From positions 1 to 44,049 of the forward strand of contig JAHHIE010000055.1 of the NCBI GenBank assembly GCA_019358945.1: a DNA stretch of 44,049 nt, written 5' to 3'. The DNA comes from Stenomitos rutilans HA7619-LM2 (lineage in GTDB: Bacteria; Cyanobacteriota; Cyanobacteriia; Leptolyngbyales; Leptolyngbyaceae). This document shows positions 31,074 through 38,737 of this stretch, one piece after another; positions within the stretch are counted from its first letter, which is position 1; each line of letters opens with the position of its first letter. Made by a program: the position numbers and the translations under genes. The notes beneath the pieces were generated by a model. It was given only the letters and a program-made list of their open reading frames with translations. It ran no database searches and had not been told where the DNA came from.

Positions 31074-31781
31074 ATGAGTGAAATGATGAAGCTCCAGTTT
31101 GTTGTTTGCGCTGGGTTTGCCGTGATGATATCCCTGCCAGTTCTCGCGCAACGCCAGTCGTCTCTTCGGCCTGCAACTGACAAGGATATTGTGTTGCCCG
31201 CACCACCCACGCCCCAGATGAATCGCCAGCGAGAGGCTGCGATCGCGGCGTATGATCCGGTGATTCGCCTCATTGCACACACTACCTTGATGGACAAACT
31301 GGCAGCAGCGGGCAAATTGACCTTCTCTGCATCCCAATCAAAAGCGCTGACAGCCTTGCTCAAAGACCTGTCTGCCCGCAAGGATTTGCCGCCTGCCGCT
31401 GCTAAAGAAATTCTGACATCGCTGCGTCACCTGCTGACATCTGACCAAATTAAAGCGGTAGAAACGGCGTGGCAAGAGCGTGACGATGCTCGACGACAGG
31501 CAGGAGCGCCGCAAGAAATGGTATTGCCCGATGGTCGCAGAGCACGGTTTGACTCGTCGCGATCGGCCCCTGCCCCTGAGCAGGGTTTGCCGTCTCCACC
31601 CCCCGGACAGAGTTTGCCTTCGCCGCCCACTGCTTTACCCACTGCTCCACCTACAGAGGCTCAAGGTGGTATGGATGCTGCGATCGCAGAGGGCAAGCCG
31701 TTTAATCCGTTTAATCCCAACGACATTATTGCTGGTAAGGCCGTACAGAATTTGCTCACTCGGTTGAAAGCGCACGCCTAA
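31074..31781 (+). CDS. Secreted helical and Pro-rich protein of unknown function
   Basis: A 235-residue protein with a Sec signal peptide (MKLQFVVCAGFAVMISLPVL, cleavage after LAQ). Residues about 40-130 are helical (AAIAAYDPVIRLIAHTTLMD; ALTALLKDLSARKDLPPAAA), residues 150-200 are Pro/Ser/Ala-rich linker (LPSPPPGQSLPSPPTALPTA), and the end is FNPFNPNDIIAGKAVQNLL. Start may be MSEMM at 31074 or the second ATG of MSEMMKLQ at 31086. The protein is probably periplasmic. No family recognised. Confidence 0.65.
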   Translation: MSEMMKLQFVVCAGFAVMISLPVLAQRQSSLRPATDKDIVLPAPPTPQMNRQREAAIAAYDPVIRLIAHTTLMDKLAAAGKLTFSASQSKALTALLKDLSARKDLPPAAAKEILTSLRHLLTSDQIKAVETAWQERDDARRQAGAPQEMVLPDGRRARFDSSRSAPAPEQGLPSPPPGQSLPSPPTALPTAPPTEAQGGMDAAIAEGKPFNPFNPNDIIAGKAVQNLLTRLKAHA

Positions 31782-31964
31782 TATCATGCCGAACTTGGAG
31801 CTATGAAGGCTGGAGCAGGAAGGCAGAGGACAGAAGGCAAAAGGCAAGATAGTCGATCGCGCGTGCTGAAACGGTACAGAAAAATCCTGATGCTCAAAAA
31901 TGACGTTGGCGGCAGGCAAGCGGTAGAATGTTGGCAACTGCTCCATCCCCTGCGATTTCTGTCT

Positions 31965-32183
31965 ATGGATATTACAGTTGCGCTTCTATACCTGGTTTTG
32001 GCGGGTGCTTTCTTATTAGTCGTTCCGGCTGCACTATACTTTTATTTGAACACTCGCTGGTATGTAGCAAGCTCGTTTGAGCGAGCGTTCATGTACTTCC
32101 TGGTTTTTATGTTTTTCCCAGGGCTGCTTCTGCTAGCTCCTTTCCTCAATTTCAGACCCAAACGACGTGAGATTGCAAGCTAA
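31965..32183 (+). CDS. ndhL: NAD(P)H-quinone oxidoreductase subunit L
   Basis: A 72-residue protein with two membrane helices ([39 protein letters not shown]) and the NdhL-specific linker [14 protein letters not shown] and tail LNFRPKRRE. NdhL is part of the cyanobacterial NDH-1 complex, needed for cyclic electron flow and CO2 uptake (its mutant was first named ictA). I chose the ATG at 31965; the frame is open to 31803, but those 54 residues are encoded by spacer repeats. It is followed by the DUF3007 gene and trpA in the same direction, an order found in many cyanobacteria. Confidence 0.93.
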   Translation: MDITVALLYLVLAGAFLLVVPAALYFYLNTRWYVASSFERAFMYFLVFMFFPGLLLLAPFLNFRPKRREIAS

Positions 32184-32230
32184 GCGATCAGTCATTGCTA
32201 CATTTTTATCCTTTTTTCCTTAGCTTCTAG

Positions 32231-32569
32231 ATGCGACGGATTGATGTCCTCGGAATTGGTTTTGGCGTGTTTGCTTCAGGTGGCATTGCCTATCTACTGC
32301 TACAGGAGACAGGTCTAGACAGCGTAACGGCAGGCATCTGGACGCAGGTTGCTCTGGTGGGTGGCCTGTTGGGTTGGATTGCGACGTATGCTTTGCGTGC
32401 GGTTACTCAAACCATGACCTACAACCAGCAGCTTAAGGACTATGAAGAAGCGGTATTGCAAAAACGGCTAGAAGAGCTGACTCCTGAAGAGTTGGCGAAG
32501 CTCCAGGCTGAGATTGCGGCGGAGAAGGGGGAGAGGGAAGAGAAGGGAGAAGGGAGTGGGGAGTTTTAA
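32231..32569 (+). CDS. DUF3007 family membrane protein
   Basis: A 112-residue protein with two hydrophobic helices (VLGIGFGVFASGGIAYLLL; TQVALVGGLLGWIATYALRA) and a cytosolic, highly charged helical tail (DYEEAVLQKRLEELTPEELA, then Lys/Glu repeats). It matches DUF3007, conserved in cyanobacteria and located between ndhL and trpA. Function unproven; the location suggests a role near NDH-1. The Lys/Glu/Gly end (KGEREEKGEGSGEF) is encoded by AGGGGGAGAGGGAAG-type spacer repeat that has been recruited as coding sequence. Confidence 0.85.
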   Translation: MRRIDVLGIGFGVFASGGIAYLLLQETGLDSVTAGIWTQVALVGGLLGWIATYALRAVTQTMTYNQQLKDYEEAVLQKRLEELTPEELAKLQAEIAAEKGEREEKGEGSGEF

Positions 32570-32576
32570 GTTAAAA

Positions 32577-32757
32577 GTTTTTAGTTCTGAGGTTTAAGTT
32601 GAAGAGTGGTCAGCTATCAGCGGTCAGCGGAGAAGTTTTGAGTTAAATTTGTCTTCCCCTGCTTCCCTAGCTCCTTCCGCATTCCGACTCCCTCTCTCCT
32701 ACTGCCTCCCGATTCCTGCCTTCTAACAACCAACCACTAACTAACAACCACTTTTCA
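32577..32757. repeat. Spacer repeats between DUF3007 gene and trpA
   Basis: Contains AGTTTTTAGTTCTGAGG, GGTCAGCTATCAGCGGTCAG, AAGTTTTGAGTTAAATTTG, CCTGCCTTCTAACAACC and ACTAACTAACAACCACTT, all shared with other spacers. The trpA gene therefore lacks a clear ribosome site; CCACTTTTCA precedes its ATG. Confidence 0.65.
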
Positions 32758-33558
32758 ATGACTTCGATTTCGCAATGCTTTGAAACTCTGCGTGACCATG
32801 CTCGCTGTGCGTTGATTCCGTTTATTACGGCAGGTGATCCAGATTTAGAGACGACGGCGGAGGCATTGCGGGTACTCGATCGCAGTGGGGCTGACATTAT
32901 CGAACTGGGAGTGCCCTATTCAGATCCGTTAGCCGATGGGCCTGTCATTCAAGCCGCCGCGACACGAGCTTTGCAACGAGGGACACGGTTGGATCGGGTG
33001 CTAGAGGTGGTGCGATCGGTGAGTCCAACGATCCAAGCGCCGATTGTTTTGTTTACGTACTACAACCCCATCTTAAATCGGGGCATTGATGCCTATTTGC
33101 AGCAAATCGCAGCCGCTGGTGTCCGTGGGCTGGTGGTGCCCGACCTGCCTCTGGAAGAAGCCGCAACGTTACTCGGCCCTGCAACGGCACATGGCATTGA
33201 GGTGACGCTGCTGATTGCCCCAACGAGCCCTAAAGAACGGCTGATGGCGATCGCGGAGCAGTCGCAGGGCTTTATTTATTTAGTGAGTACGACAGGCGTA
33301 ACGGGGGTTAGAGCACAGGTACAGGCGCGGGTAAAAGATTTGCTGCTGGAGTTACGCAACGTGACGGACAAACCGATTGGCGTTGGGTTTGGCATTTCGC
33401 AACCAGAACATGCCCATCAGGTCATGGAGTGGGGCGCAGATGCGGCGATCGTCGGAAGTGCGTTTGTGAAACGTCTGGCAGATGGTGCGCCGACGCAAGG
33501 ATTACAGGCGATCGAAACATTTTGCCAAAGCTTGAAAGCGGCCATTGCACCGACGTAG
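32758..33558 (+). CDS. trpA: Tryptophan synthase alpha chain
   Basis: A 266-residue TIM-barrel enzyme. The catalytic acids are in place: Glu49 ([11 protein letters not shown]) and Asp60 ([10 protein letters not shown]). Other family blocks are [64 protein letters not shown] and [14 protein letters not shown] with VGSAFVKRL. It cleaves indole-3-glycerol phosphate to indole, which is passed to TrpB. trpB is not adjacent. The gene follows ndhL and the DUF3007 gene; the 188-bp spacer of repeats suggests partly independent expression. Confidence 0.97.
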   Translation: MTSISQCFETLRDHARCALIPFITAGDPDLETTAEALRVLDRSGADIIELGVPYSDPLADGPVIQAAATRALQRGTRLDRVLEVVRSVSPTIQAPIVLFTYYNPILNRGIDAYLQQIAAAGVRGLVVPDLPLEEAATLLGPATAHGIEVTLLIAPTSPKERLMAIAEQSQGFIYLVSTTGVTGVRAQVQARVKDLLLELRNVTDKPIGVGFGISQPEHAHQVMEWGADAAIVGSAFVKRLADGAPTQGLQAIETFCQSLKAAIAPT

Positions 33559-33675
33559 CGCGGTTATTACCAGGTCTGACTTGATGGCTGGAAAAGCTGT
33601 GCTGGGTCGGCGTGGCATGCTTTAGCTTGCAAGCTGAAAGAGGCTTTTGGTCAGAGGATGTCTTTTGAACGTAAG

Positions 33676-33705
33676 TTCGCTAAGTTTATGCATAAACTTA
33701 GCGAA
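33676..33705. promoter_or_regulatory. Perfect 30-bp palindrome
   Basis: TTCGCTAAGTTTATG and its exact reverse complement meet with no loop (centre ATGCAT). It occurs once in the window, unlike the other palindromes. It lies 118 bp after trpA and 295 bp before the surface operon. An operator for a dimeric regulator, a recombination site or a terminator without T-tract are all possible. Confidence 0.7.
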
Positions 33706-33966
33706 AGAAATGATTAAGATTGCTTGCGAAATGAAAAGAATTGTAAACTTTTTGCGGGATTTATGTTTTCCTGGATAATTATAACTGAATTCGGTAAAAT
33801 CACTGACTTGGGAAAAGTCTTAGTTGCTTCTCAAGACGTTGGTTTATGCACTCCGATATTTCCAGGATGCAGATTGGTAGCCAATTTTCGGCTTTTCTAC
33901 CGCGTTTGAGCCATCCTGCTGTAGATTGATTCAGGGGTTCGCATCTACGAGTTTGCTTGTATTCTC

Positions 33967-33990
33967 CAGTTCAGTAGTTATGCTGAACTG
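33967..33990 (+). promoter_or_regulatory. Hairpin immediately upstream of the surface-operon start
   Basis: CAGTTCAG and CTGAACTG form an 8-bp perfect stem with an 8-nt loop. The stem ends 9 nt before the ATG at 34000 and covers the place where a ribosome-binding site would be, so it may control translation of the first gene. Confidence 0.5.
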
Positions 33991-33999
33991 CACTTTCGG

Positions 34000-34980
34000 A
34001 TGAGCGTGAGGAGTGGGTTTTTGAAGAAACTGCCAAGACTGGGGTATCTCCACGTCTTAGCAGCTTGGGCATTGTTAGGAGGGGTGATCTCTTCGACTTT
34101 GCCTGTTGTTGCTGATGACGTAGTAATTTCAAACACTGCTGCGGCCAGGTTTAAAGACAGGCCGGGTGGCCCCGATCGGTCTACGAATTCTAACGCGACG
34201 ACGTTTACGGCTGCACAAAGTCAGTCAAGCCTAGAGATTGTTAAAACAGCCGATCGCGCGGCGGCTGAGCCAGGCGATACAGTTGTCTACCGCTTGCAAA
34301 TCAAGAATACGGGCGCAACAACGGTCGCCCCATTGCGGGTTACAGATACGTTGCCCCTGGGTTTGCAGTATGTTGCGAACTCAGCCCGTGCGGCGATCGG
34401 AACGGGTGGAAATTCGACCCAGGTGGCGCTTGCAACGCCGACCGTGAGCGGGCGCACCATCACCTTTACCTACCCCACCCTCACGCCACAGCAGACGCTA
34501 ACGCTCGTGTATGCGGCTCTCCTGACTCCCGACGCCATTCGAGGGACGGGTAGAAACCTGGCAGTAGCGCAGGGGCAGACGGCTACAACGCCTGTTCAGA
34601 GCAACACGGCTAGCTACAGGCTGCAAATTCGCCCTGGTATTCTGGCCGATTGCGGCACCATTATTGGGCGCGTGTTTGTGGATAAAAACTTTGATGGTGA
34701 ACAGCAGCCCGGAGAACCAGGGGTGCCAAACGCGGTCATTTTCATGGATGACGGCAACCGCGTGACGACGGATGCGGCTGGTCTGTTTTCGCTGGCTTAC
34801 GTGATTTCGGGTACCCGCACTGGCACGCTAGATTTGACGAGCCTGCCGGGTTATATCGTCGCTCCTAACCTGTATCGGATTGAGGCAAATAGTCCATCTC
34901 GTCTGGTGCGGTTGGCTCCAGGCTCTACTGTACGAATGAACTTTGCCGTGACACCTAGCTTTAAGGAAGGGGGACGGTAG
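34000..34980 (+). CDS. Secreted DUF11 plus SdrD-B-like surface protein
   Basis: A 326-residue protein. A signal-like segment (about 17-38, YLHVLAAWALLGGVISSTL) precedes a DUF11 (conserved repeat) domain at about 78-205: SLEIVKTADRAAAEPGDTVV, YRLQIKNTGATTVAPLRVTD and TLPLGLQYVANS. An SdrD-B/CnaB-like beta-sandwich follows at about 215-290 (GTIIGRVFVDKNFDGEQQPG; NRVTTDAAGLFSLAYV). Such domains build adhesive stalks. First gene of the operon; one nt separates its stop from the next ATG. No good ribosome site precedes ATG 34000; alternatives are GTG 34006 or TTG 34018, after AGGAG. Confidence 0.78.
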   Translation: MSVRSGFLKKLPRLGYLHVLAAWALLGGVISSTLPVVADDVVISNTAAARFKDRPGGPDRSTNSNATTFTAAQSQSSLEIVKTADRAAAEPGDTVVYRLQIKNTGATTVAPLRVTDTLPLGLQYVANSARAAIGTGGNSTQVALATPTVSGRTITFTYPTLTPQQTLTLVYAALLTPDAIRGTGRNLAVAQGQTATTPVQSNTASYRLQIRPGILADCGTIIGRVFVDKNFDGEQQPGEPGVPNAVIFMDDGNRVTTDAAGLFSLAYVISGTRTGTLDLTSLPGYIVAPNLYRIEANSPSRLVRLAPGSTVRMNFAVTPSFKEGGR

Positions 34981-34981
34981 G

Positions 34982-37900
34982 ATGCGACATGTAACCCTGA
35001 GCTTCACCTTGTTAACATCGCTGCTGGGTGCGCTGACCGCGATTGCGCCTGCCCACACTCGTGAATTAGGCCGCACCCCAGTGCGCTCGTCGGTTGAGTC
35101 TGTCGCAAACCGCAAGGCAGATGAACACGCTAAAAGTGAGGCTCCCAAGCAGCATTTGGTGGCTCAAACGCCATCTCTTGCGCCAAGCCCTGTTCCGGCT
35201 GTGCCTACTCCAACGGATGCTGCTCCCACGGAAACCGGAGTCCGTATTCTGGCACCGCAAGCGGGAACCACGGGTGAGCGATCAACCAGCTTGATTGTGC
35301 AATACCCTGCCGCAACGAAGGTGCAGGTCACGCTAAACCAGAAGCCGATCGACCCCGCCATTCAAACGCAGACACAGCCAACCGCTGACAATTTGGTGAC
35401 GCAGGTCTGGTACAACATTCCTCTGCGGCCGGGTGAGAATACGCTGACCGTGCTGCCGGAAGGGGGTTCCCCGGTTAGTGTGACGGTAACGGCGAAGGAA
35501 GCAACCGCGCGTCTGGAGTTTTTGCCCACCAGTGATCCGCGTGTTCCCGCTGATGGGCGATCGTCCGTCACGGTGGAAGGGCAGATTACCGATGAAGCGG
35601 GTCAAATCCTTTCTCAGGATGCAGTGGTTACTCTGACCGCCAGCGCGGGTAAGTTTATTGGCGTGGATCAAGATACCGAACGTCCCGGTTTTCAGGTGCT
35701 CGCGCAGGGTGGCAAATTCAAGGCCCAGCTTCAGGCCAACCTGGCACCGCAGAAAGTGCGCATCCGGGCGGCTGTTGATCTACGGGAGGCTAAGCCATCT
35801 CAGGCTGATGACTCGTCCGCTAACCGTCCGCTGCCGCCGATTCAACGAGCCAACGATGGGCGATCGCGCTCTGAACCTGTGCTCACTCCTGCACCACTGG
35901 CACCACTGGCAGGGATTTCGCCCCAACTTCCAGTCTTAGAGGCATACACCCAGGTTGAGTTCATCACCAATCTGCGCCCGTTCATTATGTCGGGGTCGGT
36001 CAACTTTCGACTTGGCGCACCTGGCACGGACTATTACGGCAGCTTTCGAGATTTTCTGAGCCTCGATCGCATCAACGATGGGTCGCCCCGCTTTGACTTT
36101 GGAGCTGCTGCCTTTGCAACGGGTCGGCTGGGCGAATGGCTTTTTACGGGTGCCTTCAATAGCCAGCGTCCGCTAAACCAGACCTGCGATGGCACCACGA
36201 ATCTATTTCGCAATACCCAGGAGTGCGATCAGGTTTATCCGGTCTACGGCGATAGCTCCACAACGGACTACCTGACCCCTTCGATCGATAGCGTCTACCT
36301 GAAACTGGAGCGCACGTCAAAGGTGCCTGGAGCCGGATCGGACTTCTTCATGTGGGGCGATTACAGCACCCCAGAGTTGGCTACGGCATCGCAATACTAC
36401 ACAGCAACGAACCGCCAACTGCACGGCTTTAAGGCCAACTACAACCTGGGCAATTTTCAGATTACGGGCTTCTACGCCAACAATCTGGAGGGCTTCCAGC
36501 GTGATTCCTTTACGCCGAATGGCACCAGCGGCTACTACTACCTGTCGCGGCGGTTGGTGAAGTCGGGCAGTGAACTGGTGTTTTTGGAAACCGAGGAACT
36601 GGGTCGCCCCGGTACTCTTGTTGAGCGCAAGCAACTCTTTCAAGGGCAAGACTACGAATTTGATTACGATCGCGGTTCCCTGTTGTTTCGTCGCCCCGTT
36701 CAAACTACTGAGTTTGACCTGTTTGGGCGTACGCTCATCCGCCGGATTGTGGTCACGTACCAATATGAAGGGACGAGCAAAGACACCAGCCTCTACTCAG
36801 GGCGGGTGCAGTACAACCTTGCCCGTACACCGGGTGCGGAAAGCTGGTTTGCCGCTAGCTACCTGAACGAAAACCAGGGCGATCGCACCTTTGCGCTGTT
36901 TGGCCTAGATGCTCTGATTCCGTTGGGTAAGGATGCCAAGCTCATTGCGGAATACGCGCGATCAACCAACGATTCCATCTTTCGCAACACGATTCGCGGC
37001 AATGCCTATCGGCTGGAACTGAACGGCAAGTTGGCACCAGGTATTCTGGCGCGTGCCTACTACCGATCGGTCGAAGAAAACTTTGCGAACGATGCCACAT
37101 TTAGCTTTACACCGGGGCAAACCAACTATGGTGCCGAAGTAGCGGCGAAGGTGTCTCGCTCAACCAGCCTGTTGCTTCAGTTCGATCGTGAAGTGAACTT
37201 TGGCATTGCGACTGCCGTTACGGGGTTGACCTCGGTGACGACGAACGGGTTGACCGACCTGTTTAATCCCAGCAAAGACCCGGTTCCCGGCACGCGGGTG
37301 GATAACAGCGTGACGACGGTGCGCTTTGGCGTGCTGCAAAAGTTGGGCATTGCGGAAGTAGGGTTTGATTTTGTCAATCGCACCCGCACCGATCGCATCG
37401 ATCCAAATTTGCTGGATCAGGGCAGCAGTCAGTTTGTCTCCCGGTTAAATGTGCCAATCACGCAAACGCTGCTGTTTCGTGCCCAAAACGAAACCAATGT
37501 GGGCACCCCCGACCCGCTCTACCCCAATCGCACAACGGTAGCGCTGGATTGGGCGGTGATGCAGGGTGTGACGCTACGACTGGCCCAGCAGTTTCGGGAT
37601 GAAACGAGCATCTACCGCACCAACTCAGTTACGAGTCTGGATACGATCGTCGATCAGCGCCTCACGGAAAACACGTCCTTTACCGGGCGCTACTCGATCC
37701 TGACAGGCGCAAACGGCTTGACCAATCAGGGCGCGATCGGGCTGAACCACCGTCTGAAGCTGGCTCCCGGACTACGAGCCACGATCGGCTATGAGCGTAT
37801 CTTTGGGGATATTTTTGCCTATACCACCGCAGGCCAGCAATTTGCTCAGCCCGTCGCTGTAGGTCAAAGTGCCGCGTCGCTGGGCATCACGGGTGGCGAC

Positions 37901-38737
37901 AGCTACAGCATTGGGTTGGAATATTTAGACAACCCCAACTTCAAAGCGACGGGACGCTATGAGTACCGCACTTCCAAAGCTGGGAACAACACGGTTATCT
38001 CTGCGGGCGCGGCTGGAAAACTGTCGCCTGCCTTAACCGCTTTGGGACGCTATGAGCAGGGCAATTTTGCGAATCAACTGCTGACCGGATCGGGTCTGGG
38101 CGACACAATTAACCTCAAGGTAGGTCTGGCCTACCGCGACCCCAGCAGCGATAAGTTTAACGCTCTGTTCCGCTACGAATACCGTCAGAACCCGTCCTAC
38201 ATCCCAGATACGCTTCTGTTCAACAGCGGGACAGGCTCTACGGTCAATCTGTTTGCGCTGGAAGCTATCTATGCGCCCAACTATCGCTGGGAGTTTTATG
38301 GCAAGTTTGCGCTACGGAGCACCAAATCCTATCTCGCCAAAGATCTGTTGGGCACTAACTCCATTACCCTGGCACAGTTGCGTACTAGCTACCGCCTGGG
38401 CTATCGGTGGGATGTGGCGGGTGAAGTCCGTTGGATTGGGCAACCTGATAGCGGGTATCAAGAGGTGGGGTTTGTGGCTGAAATTGGCTACTACGTCACG
38501 CCAAATTTACGAGTCGCAGCGGGCTACAGCTTTGGTGATGCTCAGGATCGAGACTTTGGCGATCGCGATCGCGGTGGCTTCTTTGTCGGTCTGAGCCTGA
38601 AGCTTGACCAACTCTCTGACATCTTTGGCTTCAAACGCAATGCAGCCCCACCGCAGCAGCAGGAGTCAGTTGTGAAGCCCGTAGCAGACGCGTCTGTGGC
38701 TCCAGCAGCAACTTCCGATGGAGGAGCAGGGAAATGA
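34982..38737 (+). CDS. Ig-like plus outer-membrane beta-barrel protein, 1251 residues
   Basis: The signal peptide is at 1-25 (LSFTLLTSLLGALTAIAPAH). A Pro/Ala-rich region (60-80) is followed by two Ig-like domains: about 85-180 (STSLIVQYPAATKVQVTLNQ; NIPLRPGENTLTVLPEGG) and 182-265 (VPADGRSSVTVEGQITDEAG, intimin/invasin-like). From about 330 a module with DQVYPVYGDSSTTDY, FFMWGDYSTPELA and LFQGQDYEFDYDRGSLLFRR leads into a large C-terminal barrel of alternating amphipathic strands (aromatic-rich, Asn/Thr turns) to about 1215. The tail is Pro/Ala-rich. It is the likely outer-membrane platform or secretion pore of this operon. No TonB box or plug seen. Overlaps the next gene by 4 nt. Confidence 0.8.
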   Translation: MRHVTLSFTLLTSLLGALTAIAPAHTRELGRTPVRSSVESVANRKADEHAKSEAPKQHLVAQTPSLAPSPVPAVPTPTDAAPTETGVRILAPQAGTTGERSTSLIVQYPAATKVQVTLNQKPIDPAIQTQTQPTADNLVTQVWYNIPLRPGENTLTVLPEGGSPVSVTVTAKEATARLEFLPTSDPRVPADGRSSVTVEGQITDEAGQILSQDAVVTLTASAGKFIGVDQDTERPGFQVLAQGGKFKAQLQANLAPQKVRIRAAVDLREAKPSQADDSSANRPLPPIQRANDGRSRSEPVLTPAPLAPLAGISPQLPVLEAYTQVEFITNLRPFIMSGSVNFRLGAPGTDYYGSFRDFLSLDRINDGSPRFDFGAAAFATGRLGEWLFTGAFNSQRPLNQTCDGTTNLFRNTQECDQVYPVYGDSSTTDYLTPSIDSVYLKLERTSKVPGAGSDFFMWGDYSTPELATASQYYTATNRQLHGFKANYNLGNFQITGFYANNLEGFQRDSFTPNGTSGYYYLSRRLVKSGSELVFLETEELGRPGTLVERKQLFQGQDYEFDYDRGSLLFRRPVQTTEFDLFGRTLIRRIVVTYQYEGTSKDTSLYSGRVQYNLARTPGAESWFAASYLNENQGDRTFALFGLDALIPLGKDAKLIAEYARSTNDSIFRNTIRGNAYRLELNGKLAPGILARAYYRSVEENFANDATFSFTPGQTNYGAEVAAKVSRSTSLLLQFDREVNFGIATAVTGLTSVTTNGLTDLFNPSKDPVPGTRVDNSVTTVRFGVLQKLGIAEVGFDFVNRTRTDRIDPNLLDQGSSQFVSRLNVPITQTLLFRAQNETNVGTPDPLYPNRTTVALDWAVMQGVTLRLAQQFRDETSIYRTNSVTSLDTIVDQRLTENTSFTGRYSILTGANGLTNQGAIGLNHRLKLAPGLRATIGYERIFGDIFAYTTAGQQFAQPVAVGQSAASLGITGGDSYSIGLEYLDNPNFKATGRYEYRTSKAGNNTVISAGAAGKLSPALTALGRYEQGNFANQLLTGSGLGDTINLKVGLAYRDPSSDKFNALFRYEYRQNPSYIPDTLLFNSGTGSTVNLFALEAIYAPNYRWEFYGKFALRSTKSYLAKDLLGTNSITLAQLRTSYRLGYRWDVAGEVRWIGQPDSGYQEVGFVAEIGYYVTPNLRVAAGYSFGDAQDRDFGDRDRGGFFVGLSLKLDQLSDIFGFKRNAAPPQQQESVVKPVADASVAPAATSDGGAGK

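Larger units (their letters stand above)
33559..33999. other. 441-bp AT-richer leader region of surface-protein operon
   Basis: No gene is supported; a 61-codon frame at 33724-33909 lacks a ribosome site and family resemblance. The region contains a short stem CTTTAGCTTGCAAGCTGAAAG (33618-33638) after trpA, the 30-bp palindrome at 33676 and the hairpin at 33967, so it is likely the promoter and leader of the 34-43 kb operon. Confidence 0.5.

Noticed and set aside
33724..33909. 61-codon frame before the surface operon
   Set aside because: No ribosome site, unusual Cys/Phe content, AT-rich leader DNA and no family resemblance.
34982..38737. TonB-dependent receptor
   Set aside because: No TonB box or plug domain is visible before the barrel, and the Ig-like domains and operon partners point elsewhere.
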